This document shows, one piece after another, positions 35,229 through 42,348 of a stretch of 46,651 bases of DNA. Source of the stretch: Candidatus Desantisbacteria bacterium CG1_02_38_46 (GTDB lineage Bacteria; Desantisbacteria; UBA1551; UBA1559). The stretch lies in assembly GCA_001871015.1 (NCBI GenBank), contig MNUO01000108.1:1-46651 (forward strand). The letters run 5' to 3'. The number at the start of each line of letters is the position of its first letter. The first letter of the stretch is position 1. Made by a program: the position numbers and the translations under genes. The notes under the pieces were generated by a model, which saw only the letters and a list, made by a program, of their open reading frames with translations, made no database searches and was not told the DNA's origin.

Positions 35229-36512
35229 TTGGACAATAACCTACCAACTACGGATAAAGTTCAGGAATTTCAGAGAAAACTATACCTTAAGGCAAAGTCA
35301 CAGCCAAACTTCCGCTTCTATGCTTTATACGACAAGATTTATCGAACAGATGTCCTTCAAAAAGCCTGGCAAAGAGTGAGATTAAATCACGGTTCGCCAG
35401 GCATAGATGGGAAAACCATCAAGGACATTGAAGAGGCAGGAGTGGAAGATTTTCTTAAAGGCATTCAGCAAGAGCTGAAAGCAAAGGAATATCAACCATC
35501 GCCAGCGAGGAGAGTTTATATCCCCAAGCCTGATGGCAGGTTAAGACCATTGAGCATACCTACTCTAAAAGATAGGGTTGTTCAGATGGCTTTAAAATTG
35601 GTAATTGAGCCTATTTTCGAAGCACACTTCGAGGATAACTCATATGGATATAGACCTCAAAGGAATGCCCAGCAGGTAGCTTTGGAAATCCGTAAATATC
35701 TTAATTACGGAATGACCGAAGTTATTGAGGCTGACCTTGAAGACTGTTTTGGTTCTATTCCTCACAGGGAACTTCTGGATATGATTGCCAGAAGAGTAGT
35801 TGATGGTAGGGTGCTACACTTAATAAAACTATTCCTGAAAACAGGAGTAATGGAGCAAGGAGGGAAAAGGATAGACGAGACAGGCACTCCACAGGGCGGG
35901 GTAATATCGCCATTATTGGCAAATATATACCTTGACCAGATGGATAAAGGCTGGAAGCCATTAAATGAAACTGCCCGTCTTTTAAGATATGCAGATGATT
36001 TGGTGATTATCACCAAATATAATGCAGAGAAATTTCTCTTTGAACTTCAGAAACTTACTACTAAATTGAAGTTAAAACTTAAGCCAGCAAAAACAAGAGT
36101 AGTAAATGCAGAAGAAGAAAGTTTTGACTTTTTGGGATATAGTTTTAGGAAAGCATTGAACCCACAGAAGACGAAGAAGGTAGCATATTTTTGGCCATCA
36201 CAGAAGGCAGAAAAGACAATAAAAGAGAAAGTGAGGAAGATTACAAATCCTGCTCGACCTGTAAAGGTAGGGCAAGTGATAAAAGAACTCAATCCAGTAA
36301 TTAGGGGATGGGTAAATTACTTTAGAATAGGCAACTCTACAAAGAAATTCGATAATCTTAAGTTGTGTGTAGCAGAGAAAATTAGGAAGTTTATGCGTAG
36401 ACGCAGGCAGAAGGCAGGATATGGATATAAGAAATATCCTGATGAATATCTATACAGCAAATTAGGTTTGTATAGAGACTATCATCTTGCGTGGACGAAA
36501 GCCTTAAGATGA
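35229..36512 (+). CDS. ltrA: Group II intron-encoded reverse transcriptase/maturase
   Basis: The 427-residue protein has the ordered group II motifs: LPTTDKVQEFQRKLYLKAKSQP start, GSPGIDGKTI, YIPKPDGRLRPLSIPTLKDRVVQMAL, DLEDCFGSIPH, TGTPQGGVISPLLANIYLD, and the catalytic YADD in LLRYADDLVII. A maturase (X) domain containing IRGWVNYFRIGNSTKKF follows. There is no HNH endonuclease domain, so mobility would not rely on target cleavage by its own nuclease. The start is a TTG, since a stop codon lies two codons upstream and no ATG is near. It appears intact. Confidence 0.95.
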   Translation: MDNNLPTTDKVQEFQRKLYLKAKSQPNFRFYALYDKIYRTDVLQKAWQRVRLNHGSPGIDGKTIKDIEEAGVEDFLKGIQQELKAKEYQPSPARRVYIPKPDGRLRPLSIPTLKDRVVQMALKLVIEPIFEAHFEDNSYGYRPQRNAQQVALEIRKYLNYGMTEVIEADLEDCFGSIPHRELLDMIARRVVDGRVLHLIKLFLKTGVMEQGGKRIDETGTPQGGVISPLLANIYLDQMDKGWKPLNETARLLRYADDLVIITKYNAEKFLFELQKLTTKLKLKLKPAKTRVVNAEEESFDFLGYSFRKALNPQKTKKVAYFWPSQKAEKTIKEKVRKITNPARPVKVGQVIKELNPVIRGWVNYFRIGNSTKKFDNLKLCVAEKIRKFMRRRRQKAGYGYKKYPDEYLYSKLGLYRDYHLAWTKALR

Positions 36513-36524
36513 GCGGTTATCGGA

Positions 36525-36557
36525 AAGCCGTGTGAGGGAAAACCTCACGCACGGTTT
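36525..36557 (+). ncRNA. Domain V of the complete group II intron
   Basis: AAGCCGTG pairs with CACGGTTT, and the upper stem TGAGG/CCTCA closes a GAAAA loop. The AGC triad is in place. It lies 12 bases after the maturase stop. Confidence 0.9.
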
Positions 36558-36640
36558 GATGAGGGGACGCTGAAAACCCTGTGAGGGCGTCAGTGTTCTA
36601 CTCTACGTGGTATAATTAAAAATGAAAAAGGAGAGATAAA

Positions 36641-36853
36641 ATGTGCAAAAAAATGGATTATTTTTTGAAACACGGTAAAGAACTCGAGAAAAAATATGCA
36701 GGAAGATATATTGCTGTAATAGACAACAAAATGGTCGCCGTTGGTTCTAGTCGTGTCGAAGTTTATCAGAAAGCAATAAAATCCATTCCTCCAGATAAAG
36801 ATTTAGGGATATTTTATTTACCATTAAAAAAAGAGGTTTTGACTGCTTTATGA
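36641..36853 (+). CDS. Small DUF5678-type protein
   Basis: The 70-residue protein has KKYAGRYIAVIDNKMVAVGSSRVEVYQKAIKSIPPDKDLGIFYLP. This is the pattern of DUF5678: a short beta-rich protein with a YAGRYIAV core and a terminal FYLP-like strand. Its function is unknown. AAGGAG precedes the ATG. TATAAT at 36611 may be the -10 box of a promoter whose upstream part was split by the group II intron. The stop overlaps the retropepsin-like gene by four bases, and such pairs are common in uncultivated prokaryotes, suggesting a two-gene module. Confidence 0.75.
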   Translation: MCKKMDYFLKHGKELEKKYAGRYIAVIDNKMVAVGSSRVEVYQKAIKSIPPDKDLGIFYLPLKKEVLTAL

Positions 36854-37242
36854 AATTTCCTTATTTAGAAGTTAGTAAAGACAATTTTGTTCCTATAATC
36901 ACTTTTGAGATTTGTGCAGGCCAGAGATGGATTAGACTGGAGGCCTATATCGATTCTGGTGCTACTTATAGTATTTTTCATGTGGATACTGCTGGATTGT
37001 TAGATATAGACTATCAAGAAGGGAAAAAGATATTGATTACAGTAGGAGATGGGGGAGTTATTCCTGTATATCTTCATAAATTACCCGTCAGATTTGCTGG
37101 GCTTGAATTTGATGCCATAGTAGGATTTTCGAAAAGTTTAGGTGTTGGGTTCAATCTTTTAGGTAGAGCTGGATTTTTTGAGAAATTTAGAATCTGTTTT
37201 AACGACAGAGATAAAATTGTTGAGGCAACAAAACTTATTTAA
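36850..37242 (+). CDS. Retropepsin-like aspartic protease homologue
   Basis: This 130-residue protein has a single pepsin/retropepsin-type active-site motif, YIDSGATYSIF (about residues 35-45), where DSGA takes the place of DTGA. The hydrophobic strand FDAIVGFSKSLGVGFNLLGRAGFFEKF fits the second signature (hydrophobic-hydrophobic-G) followed by LLGR. Like retroviral proteases it would need to dimerise. It is coupled to the DUF5678 gene by an ATGA overlap. A strong intrinsic terminator follows 70 bases downstream. The substrate is unknown. Confidence 0.8.
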   Translation: MKFPYLEVSKDNFVPIITFEICAGQRWIRLEAYIDSGATYSIFHVDTAGLLDIDYQEGKKILITVGDGGVIPVYLHKLPVRFAGLEFDAIVGFSKSLGVGFNLLGRAGFFEKFRICFNDRDKIVEATKLI

Positions 37243-37313
37243 GAAATAAATTTGTTCTTGAAGTTACTTTGGTCGACTTCCTATATGAGGGGTGGCCATA
37301 TTTCTTCTGATCT

Positions 37314-37357
37314 AACTACTGCAGGTGTATTACTCTGGCAGTAGTTTTTTTATTTTT
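37314..37357 (+). terminator. Rho-independent terminator after the retropepsin-like gene
   Basis: AACTACTGC and GCAGTAGTT form a perfect 9-bp stem with a 15-base loop, followed by TTTTTATTTTT. Confidence 0.9.
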
Positions 37358-37388
37358 AACCTACTCACACAGTTTTTATCTCTTTTAT

Positions 37389-37417
37389 TTGACTTTTTCT
37401 ATTATATAAGTTATAAT
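37389..37417 (+). promoter_or_regulatory. Strong promoter with no clear gene after it
   Basis: TTGACT, a 17-base spacer, TATAAT. The next annotated coding start is 430 bases away. The transcript would run through a palindrome and the truncated tRNA-Arg sequence. A 27-codon frame beginning ATGAAGGGGAGAGC at 37436 has no ribosome-binding site or recognised homology. Confidence 0.7.
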
Positions 37418-37541
37418 ATATTATACTTTCTGTTATGAAGGGGAGAGCAACGGTATTCTGTGAAAGTGTTCATCATGTTGCAGGAAGTAGGCACAATTTG
37501 GTCCCAAGGGGAGAATTTTAGGAAAAAGTAAATAGAGTTAA

Positions 37542-37600
37542 AGGGACAGACACATTCTACCCCCCGATGTCACATCGGGACGGTAAATGTGTCAGTCCCT
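37542..37600. repeat. 59-bp palindromic element before the tRNA-Arg fragment
   Basis: AGGGACAGACACATT pairs with AATGTGTCAGTCCCT, one base bulged on each side. An inner hairpin CCCGATG-TCA-CATCGGG completes it. It ends 8 bases before the tRNA-like sequence. Confidence 0.9.
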
Positions 37601-37608
37601 ACATACGT

Positions 37609-37765
37609 GCGCCTGTAGCTCAGGAGGATAGAGCAACGGTTTCCTAAACCTGTTGTCGCGACTGAAATAAGTGCTGTCAAATCAATGCTTTTTGAGTTCT
37701 GCCACCAAAGTTCGATTTTCATTAGTTTTCATAGACTTTCACGGACTTTCATTTTCTGCGACCAC
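37609..37765 (+). repeat. Truncated tRNA-Arg(CCU) 5' half with conserved tail, copy 1
   Basis: The first 43 bases match a tRNA-Arg(CCU): acceptor 5' strand GCGCCTG, D arm GCTC/GAGC, anticodon loop TTCCTAA. After ACC the tRNA match stops, and no T arm or acceptor 3' strand follows. The downstream 100 bases are shared with copy 2 at 42349, including AAATAAGT, CAAATCAAT, TTTTTGAGTTCTGCCA and a GCRACCAC end. It is not a functional tRNA as it stands. Confidence 0.85.
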
Positions 37766-37843
37766 GGTGTTTTGAATCTCTAATTAAAAATGGAACGATT
37801 TTTGTAAAGTTATAAAATATTTAGAAAGTCAGATAAGAGATTT

Positions 37844-39622
37844 ATGAATATGAGAAAAAGTAAAGATTTGTGGGACATAACCGATAAGCCGTCTACTAGA
37901 ACAAAACTTAAAATATTGAGAAAGTGTTTTGATATATGGCTTACAATTTGGAATAAGCAAGGCTGGATAGACAATGAATGGTATATTATGGATCTTTTTG
38001 CAGGAAGAGGTAAATATTCTAGTGACAAGGACACAGTAAGTGGTTCTCCGCTTATTTTTCTTGAAACAATTGCCAGTAAGAAAAAGGATTTGGAAAAGAA
38101 AAATCGTAAGATAAATCTTTTTCTTGTTGAACAAAAGAAAAGAAATTACAAATATCTTAAAAATAACATTGATGGGTTTATGGCGAGCAACAAAGGTTTA
38201 GAAAATGTTGTTGCGATAATAGACTTTAAGAACGATTGTAATAAAATCATAAATAAAATTATAGATTCAATAGAAAATACAAACAAGCACCCTCTTTTTG
38301 TTTTAATAGATCCCTCAGGTATACAGATAAAAGAATCTACAATGGAAATGATTGTGAATTTGAAAAATCCAAAAGAGATATTGTTGAATTATATGTTAGA
38401 AGGAGTTAGAAGGACTAGCGGAATATTGAAGAAGGGACATCGTGGCGAAACTTTAACTATAAAAGAATTAAAAACAGTAGAAACCTTAAAAGCATTTATT
38501 GGTAAGAATGTTAATATAATTAATGTAAGTGACAGGAAAATTTTAGAAGATTATGTAAGCATATTCACTTCACAAGGATTAAAAGTAATTGGATATGATA
38601 TGAAATATCCAGATAGAGATGACATATTATATTACCTTTTATTTGCCTCCAGAAAATTATCAATTACGAACATCGTAAAAGACATCTATGGCAGCCAAAA
38701 AGAAGAAGACCTAGGTTCCACTCTGTTTGGTGGGAAAGATTTTTATAAAAAGGAGATTTTTAGCTTAAATTCAGGATTAGGAAAAACAGAAAGAAAATCT
38801 CTTTTATATAGAACTAAAGTAGAATATGGGAATTGGACAATTAATCACGTTACTGGATGTATGCATGGATGCAAATTTCCTTGCTATGCTATGATGATGG
38901 CAAAAAAATTTGGATGGATTAAAAATTATGAAGACTGGAGAAGTCCCAAAATTGCCACAAATGCATTGGAAATTCTGGAAAAAGAGATTCCTAAATATAA
39001 AGATGAAATTGATTTTGTTCATCTTTGTTTTATGTCTGATCCGTTTATGTACAACTCTGAAAAAGAGGATTTAATTCCCGAGATAAAAAGTTTAACTTTA
39101 AATATAATTGAGAGATTAAATGCAGAGGGAATAAAAGTGACTACCTTAACAAAAGGGATTTATCCTGATGAAATTTTAGATACCAGAAAGTTTTTGCAGT
39201 TCAACGAGTACGGTATAACTTTAGTTTCTCTAAACAAAGATTTTAAAAAGGATTTTGAGCCATTTTCAGCACCTTATGAAAAAAGAATAGAGTCTTTACA
39301 AAAATTAGCTAAAAAAGGATTAAACACTTGGGTAAGTATGGAACCTTATCCTACCCCAGAACTGGATAATACATCAGCAAATATTGAAAAAATCTTACAG
39401 GGCATTTCATTCGTTAAGAAAATAATATTTGGCAAATTAAATTATCACAGAATTGCTTATTGTAACGGCAATAGTGTCCACATATGGAAAAATAATGAAG
39501 ATTTTTATAAAGAAATGGCTAAAAGAGTAATAGATTTTTGTAGTAAGAATGACATAAAGTATCACATTAAATTTGGCACACCGTTAAGTAAAAGAAATAC
39601 AATAAATATTTTTAAGAAGTGA
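37844..39622 (+). CDS. Fusion of TcmP-like partner domain and CX3CX3C radical-SAM-like domain
   Basis: Residues 1-270 resemble the three-Cys-motif partner protein TcmP: LWDITDKPSTRTKLKILRKCFDIWL, then a methyltransferase-like YIMDLFAGRGKY and LFVLIDPSGIQIKE. Residues 310-592 resemble the three-Cys partner itself (DUF5131/Gp37-Gp68 type, radical-SAM-like). They carry cysteines 339, 343 and 347 in GCMHGCKFPCYAMMMA, VHLCFMSDPFMY, VTTLTKGIYP and LVSLNKDF. These two families are normally separate neighbouring genes; here they are one 592-residue polypeptide with no break. Biochemical role unknown; phage or defence contexts are usual. Confidence 0.78.
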   Translation: MNMRKSKDLWDITDKPSTRTKLKILRKCFDIWLTIWNKQGWIDNEWYIMDLFAGRGKYSSDKDTVSGSPLIFLETIASKKKDLEKKNRKINLFLVEQKKRNYKYLKNNIDGFMASNKGLENVVAIIDFKNDCNKIINKIIDSIENTNKHPLFVLIDPSGIQIKESTMEMIVNLKNPKEILLNYMLEGVRRTSGILKKGHRGETLTIKELKTVETLKAFIGKNVNIINVSDRKILEDYVSIFTSQGLKVIGYDMKYPDRDDILYYLLFASRKLSITNIVKDIYGSQKEEDLGSTLFGGKDFYKKEIFSLNSGLGKTERKSLLYRTKVEYGNWTINHVTGCMHGCKFPCYAMMMAKKFGWIKNYEDWRSPKIATNALEILEKEIPKYKDEIDFVHLCFMSDPFMYNSEKEDLIPEIKSLTLNIIERLNAEGIKVTTLTKGIYPDEILDTRKFLQFNEYGITLVSLNKDFKKDFEPFSAPYEKRIESLQKLAKKGLNTWVSMEPYPTPELDNTSANIEKILQGISFVKKIIFGKLNYHRIAYCNGNSVHIWKNNEDFYKEMAKRVIDFCSKNDIKYHIKFGTPLSKRNTINIFKK

Positions 39623-39723
39623 GGCAACATAACATAATCGAACGTAGCAAGAGATTTTGAAAGAATTATTCATGAAAATGCAGATAAGATATTAAGTTAA
39701 TCCGTAGAAAAAGGAGTGATAGA
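39623..39723 (+). other. Short spacer with a possible coding remnant
   Basis: One frame ending at about 39700 reads NVARDFERIIHENADKILS, which resembles the opening of Rpn/PD-(D/E)XK transposase-like proteins. With no start and only about 20 codons, it is at best a fossil. Confidence 0.25.
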
Positions 39724-40302
39724 ATGCAAAATCTTTTTAATGAATTAAAGACTCTTTTGGAAAAAGACAATAGATTGGTAATCGAAGGCAAACTTTTAAA
39801 AAACAAAGTTATTGAACTGGCACTGAAATTAGATTCAGAATTGTTGAAACTACTTCTTAAGAATGAAAGTATAAAGAAACATTTCTTTCAGGAAGTCGAG
39901 GGAGCACTTGTTTTTGATAAAATAAAATTCCAAAAATTTGTCAGCAATAAGGCATTTTTACCTGATAGTTATACTTCGTTTAAAAATAAAATAGGACTTG
40001 TAACTGAAAATGAAGAATATCTCTCTGAAAGTAAAGAGGTTGTTTTAACCTGGCCATATAAGGACTGTGTGCTTGAAGGTGGTATGGAAAAAGAGGACGA
40101 GAAACGAGCTGAAATATTTTACAATGAAATACTTGCTCCAGATGAAATTGACCGCTTACTTGAACCGAAAGTTTTAACTAACTTCAAAAGAATAGATAAA
40201 GACGGAGAACATAAAGTAAAAGAAAAAATTATTTTTCTGGATTTCTTGCGTATGGTTCTGCGTTATTCCTTTTGTGCTTTTTGCAGAAGAGGTTCATCTT
40301 AA
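39724..40302 (+). pseudogene. N-terminal remnant of a type III DNA methyltransferase (Mod)
   Basis: The first 165 residues match the N-terminus of type III Mod proteins: KFVSNKAFLPDSYTSFKNKIGL, EVVLTWPYKDCVLEGGMEKED, IFYNEILAPDEIDRLLEPKVLTNFKRIDKDGEHKV. The similarity ends after KVKE. The S-adenosylmethionine and DPPY catalytic motifs that should follow are missing. The last 25 residues are an out-of-frame reading of the next gene's signal peptide. It has a good GGAG ribosome-binding site and could still be translated, but it cannot be a methylase. The partner Res remnant is 34 kb away at 5383-5658. Confidence 0.85.
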
Positions 40303-40915
40303 AGATGGTAAAATAATCCCTGGAACCATTGTGTCTTCTGACACTGATTCAGTTAATCTGAAGACAGAGTATGGGGAAATTCGGATAGAACGAAAAGATA
40401 TAAATAAAGTGGAATACGCAAAGCCAATCGAAAGAAAAAAATTAAGAAAATTTGCAGTTGGGTTTGAAATGAACCCCTATTCTTATTACACTTCTGCAAT
40501 ACCCTTATGGGCGTTCGGCATTTCTTATTTACCTTCACCTAAAGTTGCAATTCAGGCAATGGGAAGTTATTTTTCCTTGTGGGGTAGGAGTGTTTCAAGC
40601 ATCTACTTTTTTTATGGATATCCAATTAAAGTGGCAGAAAATCCAGAGATTAGCTTATTCATTAACGCCGGATGTGCTTATCAACATGCCCATTATGAAG
40701 CAACTTATTACTCATCTTCTTATGATTATGATGCCTGGTCTGCCTTAGTAGGCCTTACCCTCGAGTCCCACCCTCTTTCTTATTTGCCTAATTTTGGATA
40801 TTCGGTCCGGGGCGGAATTAGTTATTCTTGGTTTCCCAACCTGACTTCTTATTCATACGCTGGAAATGCTATGTGGTACTATTTGAGCGCAGGTCTTTTT
40901 TATTATTTGTTCTAA
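40274..40915 (+). CDS. Outer-membrane beta-barrel-like protein, probably beheaded
   Basis: The mature part starts EEVHLKDGKIIPGTIVSSDTDSVNLKT, a small domain seen at the N-terminus of exported proteins. A barrel-like region rich in aromatic, alternating residues follows (to YYLSAGLFYYLF). The GTG at 40274 would give only MLFAEEV. Reading the same frame upstream to 40220 gives KKKLFFWISCVWFCVIPFVLFA, a clear signal peptide, but the codon before it is a TAA and no start codon exists. The Mod remnant joins exactly here. The original start was therefore probably removed by the junction. Confidence 0.6.
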   Translation: MLFAEEVHLKDGKIIPGTIVSSDTDSVNLKTEYGEIRIERKDINKVEYAKPIERKKLRKFAVGFEMNPYSYYTSAIPLWAFGISYLPSPKVAIQAMGSYFSLWGRSVSSIYFFYGYPIKVAENPEISLFINAGCAYQHAHYEATYYSSSYDYDAWSALVGLTLESHPLSYLPNFGYSVRGGISYSWFPNLTSYSYAGNAMWYYLSAGLFYYLF

Positions 40916-41021
40916 GAATACAGCATAGAAAAATAAATACTACCAAAATTAATGATACAATAACACAATTGGGCTATAGACCTTTTTCCTAAAGGGAATA
41001 AATGGTTTATATAGATTCGGC

Positions 41022-41050
41022 TTGACAGACAAAGATTTTTATGGTATAAT
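41022..41050 (+). promoter_or_regulatory. Consensus promoter for the nucleotidyltransferase/HEPN pair
   Basis: TTGACA, a 17-base spacer, TATAAT, with 47 bases to the ATG. Two operator-like boxes begin at the last base of the -10 box. Confidence 0.85.
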
Positions 41051-41087
41051 GTCTATAAAATCAGACAATTGTCTATAAAATAAGACA
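41050..41087 (+). promoter_or_regulatory. Tandem operator of two 18-bp palindromic boxes
   Basis: TGTCTATAAAATCAGACA (41050-41067) and TGTCTATAAAATAAGACA (41070-41087) each have TGTCT/AGACA arms. Their centres are 20 bp apart, about two helical turns. They cover the transcription start region, so binding there should repress. The winged-helix protein encoded next is the obvious candidate ligand. Confidence 0.8.
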
Positions 41088-41097
41088 AAGGAGAAAA

Positions 41098-41715
41098 ATG
41101 GAGTATCAGAAAGTTTTAGATAAAATTCTTGGTCAAAAAACAAAAGTAAAGATTCTTCGTTACATGATAAGTTCTCATAATGAGCAAAGTGGCCGCCAGA
41201 TTGCGCAGGAGTCTGGAGTAAACCACGAACAGTGTCATCGTGTCTTGCAGGAACTCTATCGGGAAGGATTATTGAACATGCACCATGCTGGCAATGCATA
41301 CTTGTTCAGTCTGCGAAAGGAACACTACATAGTTAATAAGGCAATTATTCCCCTCTTTCAAACAGAATTAAGATTGCTACAGACTTTAATTGAAGAAATC
41401 AAACACATTAAAAATGCCAAAATTTCTTCCCTGGTACTTTTTGGCAGTATTGCCAAGGGGAAGGGGCGACCCCATAGCGACATTGATGTTCTGGTAGTGG
41501 TCAGAAACAAAGTGAATAAAGAAAAAATATCTGATGAGATTCACAGGAAAAATGATTATTTTCTCTCGCGCTATGGAAATGCTCTATCACCCTACGTAGT
41601 CAGCGAAGAGGAATTTATAAGACGATATAAAAAGGGAGACAAACTTATCAAGGAAATTGTCAGGTGTGGAAAAGTTGTTTCTGGTAAAACACCGGGAGAA
41701 CTTATTACAAAATGA
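41098..41715 (+). CDS. Winged-helix plus MNT nucleotidyltransferase (antitoxin-like)
   Basis: Residues 1-90 form a winged-helix DNA-binding domain (ILGQKTKVKILRYMISSHNEQSGRQIAQESGVNHEQCHRVLQELYREGLLNM). Residues 100-190 form a minimal nucleotidyltransferase with an exact GS-x10-DID motif (GSIAKG...HSDIDVLVVV). This architecture suggests an antitoxin that both modifies its HEPN partner and represses its own promoter. A tandem operator lies just upstream and an AAGGAG ribosome-binding site precedes the ATG. The stop overlaps the HEPN gene by four bases. Confidence 0.87.
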   Translation: MEYQKVLDKILGQKTKVKILRYMISSHNEQSGRQIAQESGVNHEQCHRVLQELYREGLLNMHHAGNAYLFSLRKEHYIVNKAIIPLFQTELRLLQTLIEEIKHIKNAKISSLVLFGSIAKGKGRPHSDIDVLVVVRNKVNKEKISDEIHRKNDYFLSRYGNALSPYVVSEEEFIRRYKKGDKLIKEIVRCGKVVSGKTPGELITK

Positions 41716-42128
41716 ATCCCAAAAAGATACCTTTCCAAAAAATTGAACATTCAAGATTTGCCATTTATCTAAAGAAAGCGAAAGATTTTTATCAATCAAT
41801 GCTGAGGGCATACAGCGATAACAATTGGCATTCCGTTGGGTTAGAGGCAGTCCATTGCGCTATTTCGGCTACTGATGCTCTTTTGGTTTATCGGGCAGGG
41901 ATAAGGTGCACAAGTCAGAGACATCTTGATATAGTTGATGTTTTAGTTGACCAGATAAAGACAGAAAAGTCCCAAGAAAATATCAGAACTCTGATTAAAA
42001 TTTTAGAAATGAAAAACTTAGTTGAATATGAAGATAGATTGTTCACTCAAAAAGAGGCATCCGAAATACTCAAGCGCACAGAAAGATACTTTAGCTGGGT
42101 AAAAAATCAATTGCCATCGGATGTTTGA
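41712..42128 (+). CDS. HEPN-domain protein (toxin-like partner)
   Basis: This 138-residue helical protein of the HEPN superfamily has YLKKAKDFYQSMLRAYSDNNWHSVGLEAVHCAISATDALLVYRAGIRCTSQRHLDIVDVLV. A candidate R-x5-H (RCTSQRH) lies near the third helix, and the end has the usual KRTERYFSWVKNQL helix. It differs from the Rx4HxY HepT type at 5046, so this is a second, unrelated pair. It is translationally coupled to the nucleotidyltransferase gene. Toxicity is inferred from the pairing only. Confidence 0.78.
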   Translation: MNPKKIPFQKIEHSRFAIYLKKAKDFYQSMLRAYSDNNWHSVGLEAVHCAISATDALLVYRAGIRCTSQRHLDIVDVLVDQIKTEKSQENIRTLIKILEMKNLVEYEDRLFTQKEASEILKRTERYFSWVKNQLPSDV

Positions 42129-42148
42129 ATTTGTGCGCTTGTAAGAAC

Positions 42149-42250
42149 CCTCCGATTAGCATCGGAGGAACCTTGTTGTTCGGGAGTAGCGTCGGTAAAA
42201 TGTCACAATATGCTTCCCCCCTGCTTTTTTTCAAAAGCAAGACGGGGGGA
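42149..42250. repeat. Two palindromic hairpins after the HEPN gene
   Basis: CCTCCGAT-TAGC-ATCGGAGG is at 42149-42168. At 42216-42249 CCCCCC-TGCTTTT pairs with AAAAGCA-AGAC-GGGGGG. They belong to the general palindrome population of the window. Confidence 0.85.
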
Positions 42251-42348
42251 CGAGCAGTAACCTTCGCTCCAGGATAGTATGTATTAATAGAATTTGTTTT
42301 TTTGTGTTAAACTTTGACACTCTGATACTTTGACACTGTTTTTATTGT

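Larger units (their letters stand above)
34715..36606 (+). mobile_element. Complete group II intron
   Basis: The 1892-nt element runs from GTGCCAAGAAG to CTACTCTAC. The 5' 500 nt hold the structured domains I-IV leader (for example AACTCAAGGGAAACTTGGG and ACTCGTAAGGAGT). The maturase frame follows, then domain V (36525-36557) and domain VI (GACGC/GCGTC arms). Both ends are estimated from consensus (GUGYG at the 5' end, a pyrimidine-AC at the 3' end) and may be off by a few bases. It sits between a promoter and the DUF5678 gene. Confidence 0.88.

Noticed and set aside
34800-35379. Plus-strand ORFs of 61 and 113 residues before the maturase
   Set aside because: They lie in the structured RNA domains of the group II intron and have no protein similarity.
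37436-37518. 27-codon ORF after the orphan promoter
   Set aside because: No ribosome-binding site and no recognised homology; weak resemblance to a transposase start is not convincing.
37609-37700. Functional tRNA-Arg(CCU) genes (also at 42349)
   Set aside because: Both copies lack the 3' anticodon stem partner, T arm, acceptor 3' strand and CCA. They are 5' halves only.
37651-37765. Group I intron interrupting tRNA-Arg(CCU)
   Set aside because: The 100-base tail is too short, continues past the anticodon loop, and shows no group I core or 3' exon.
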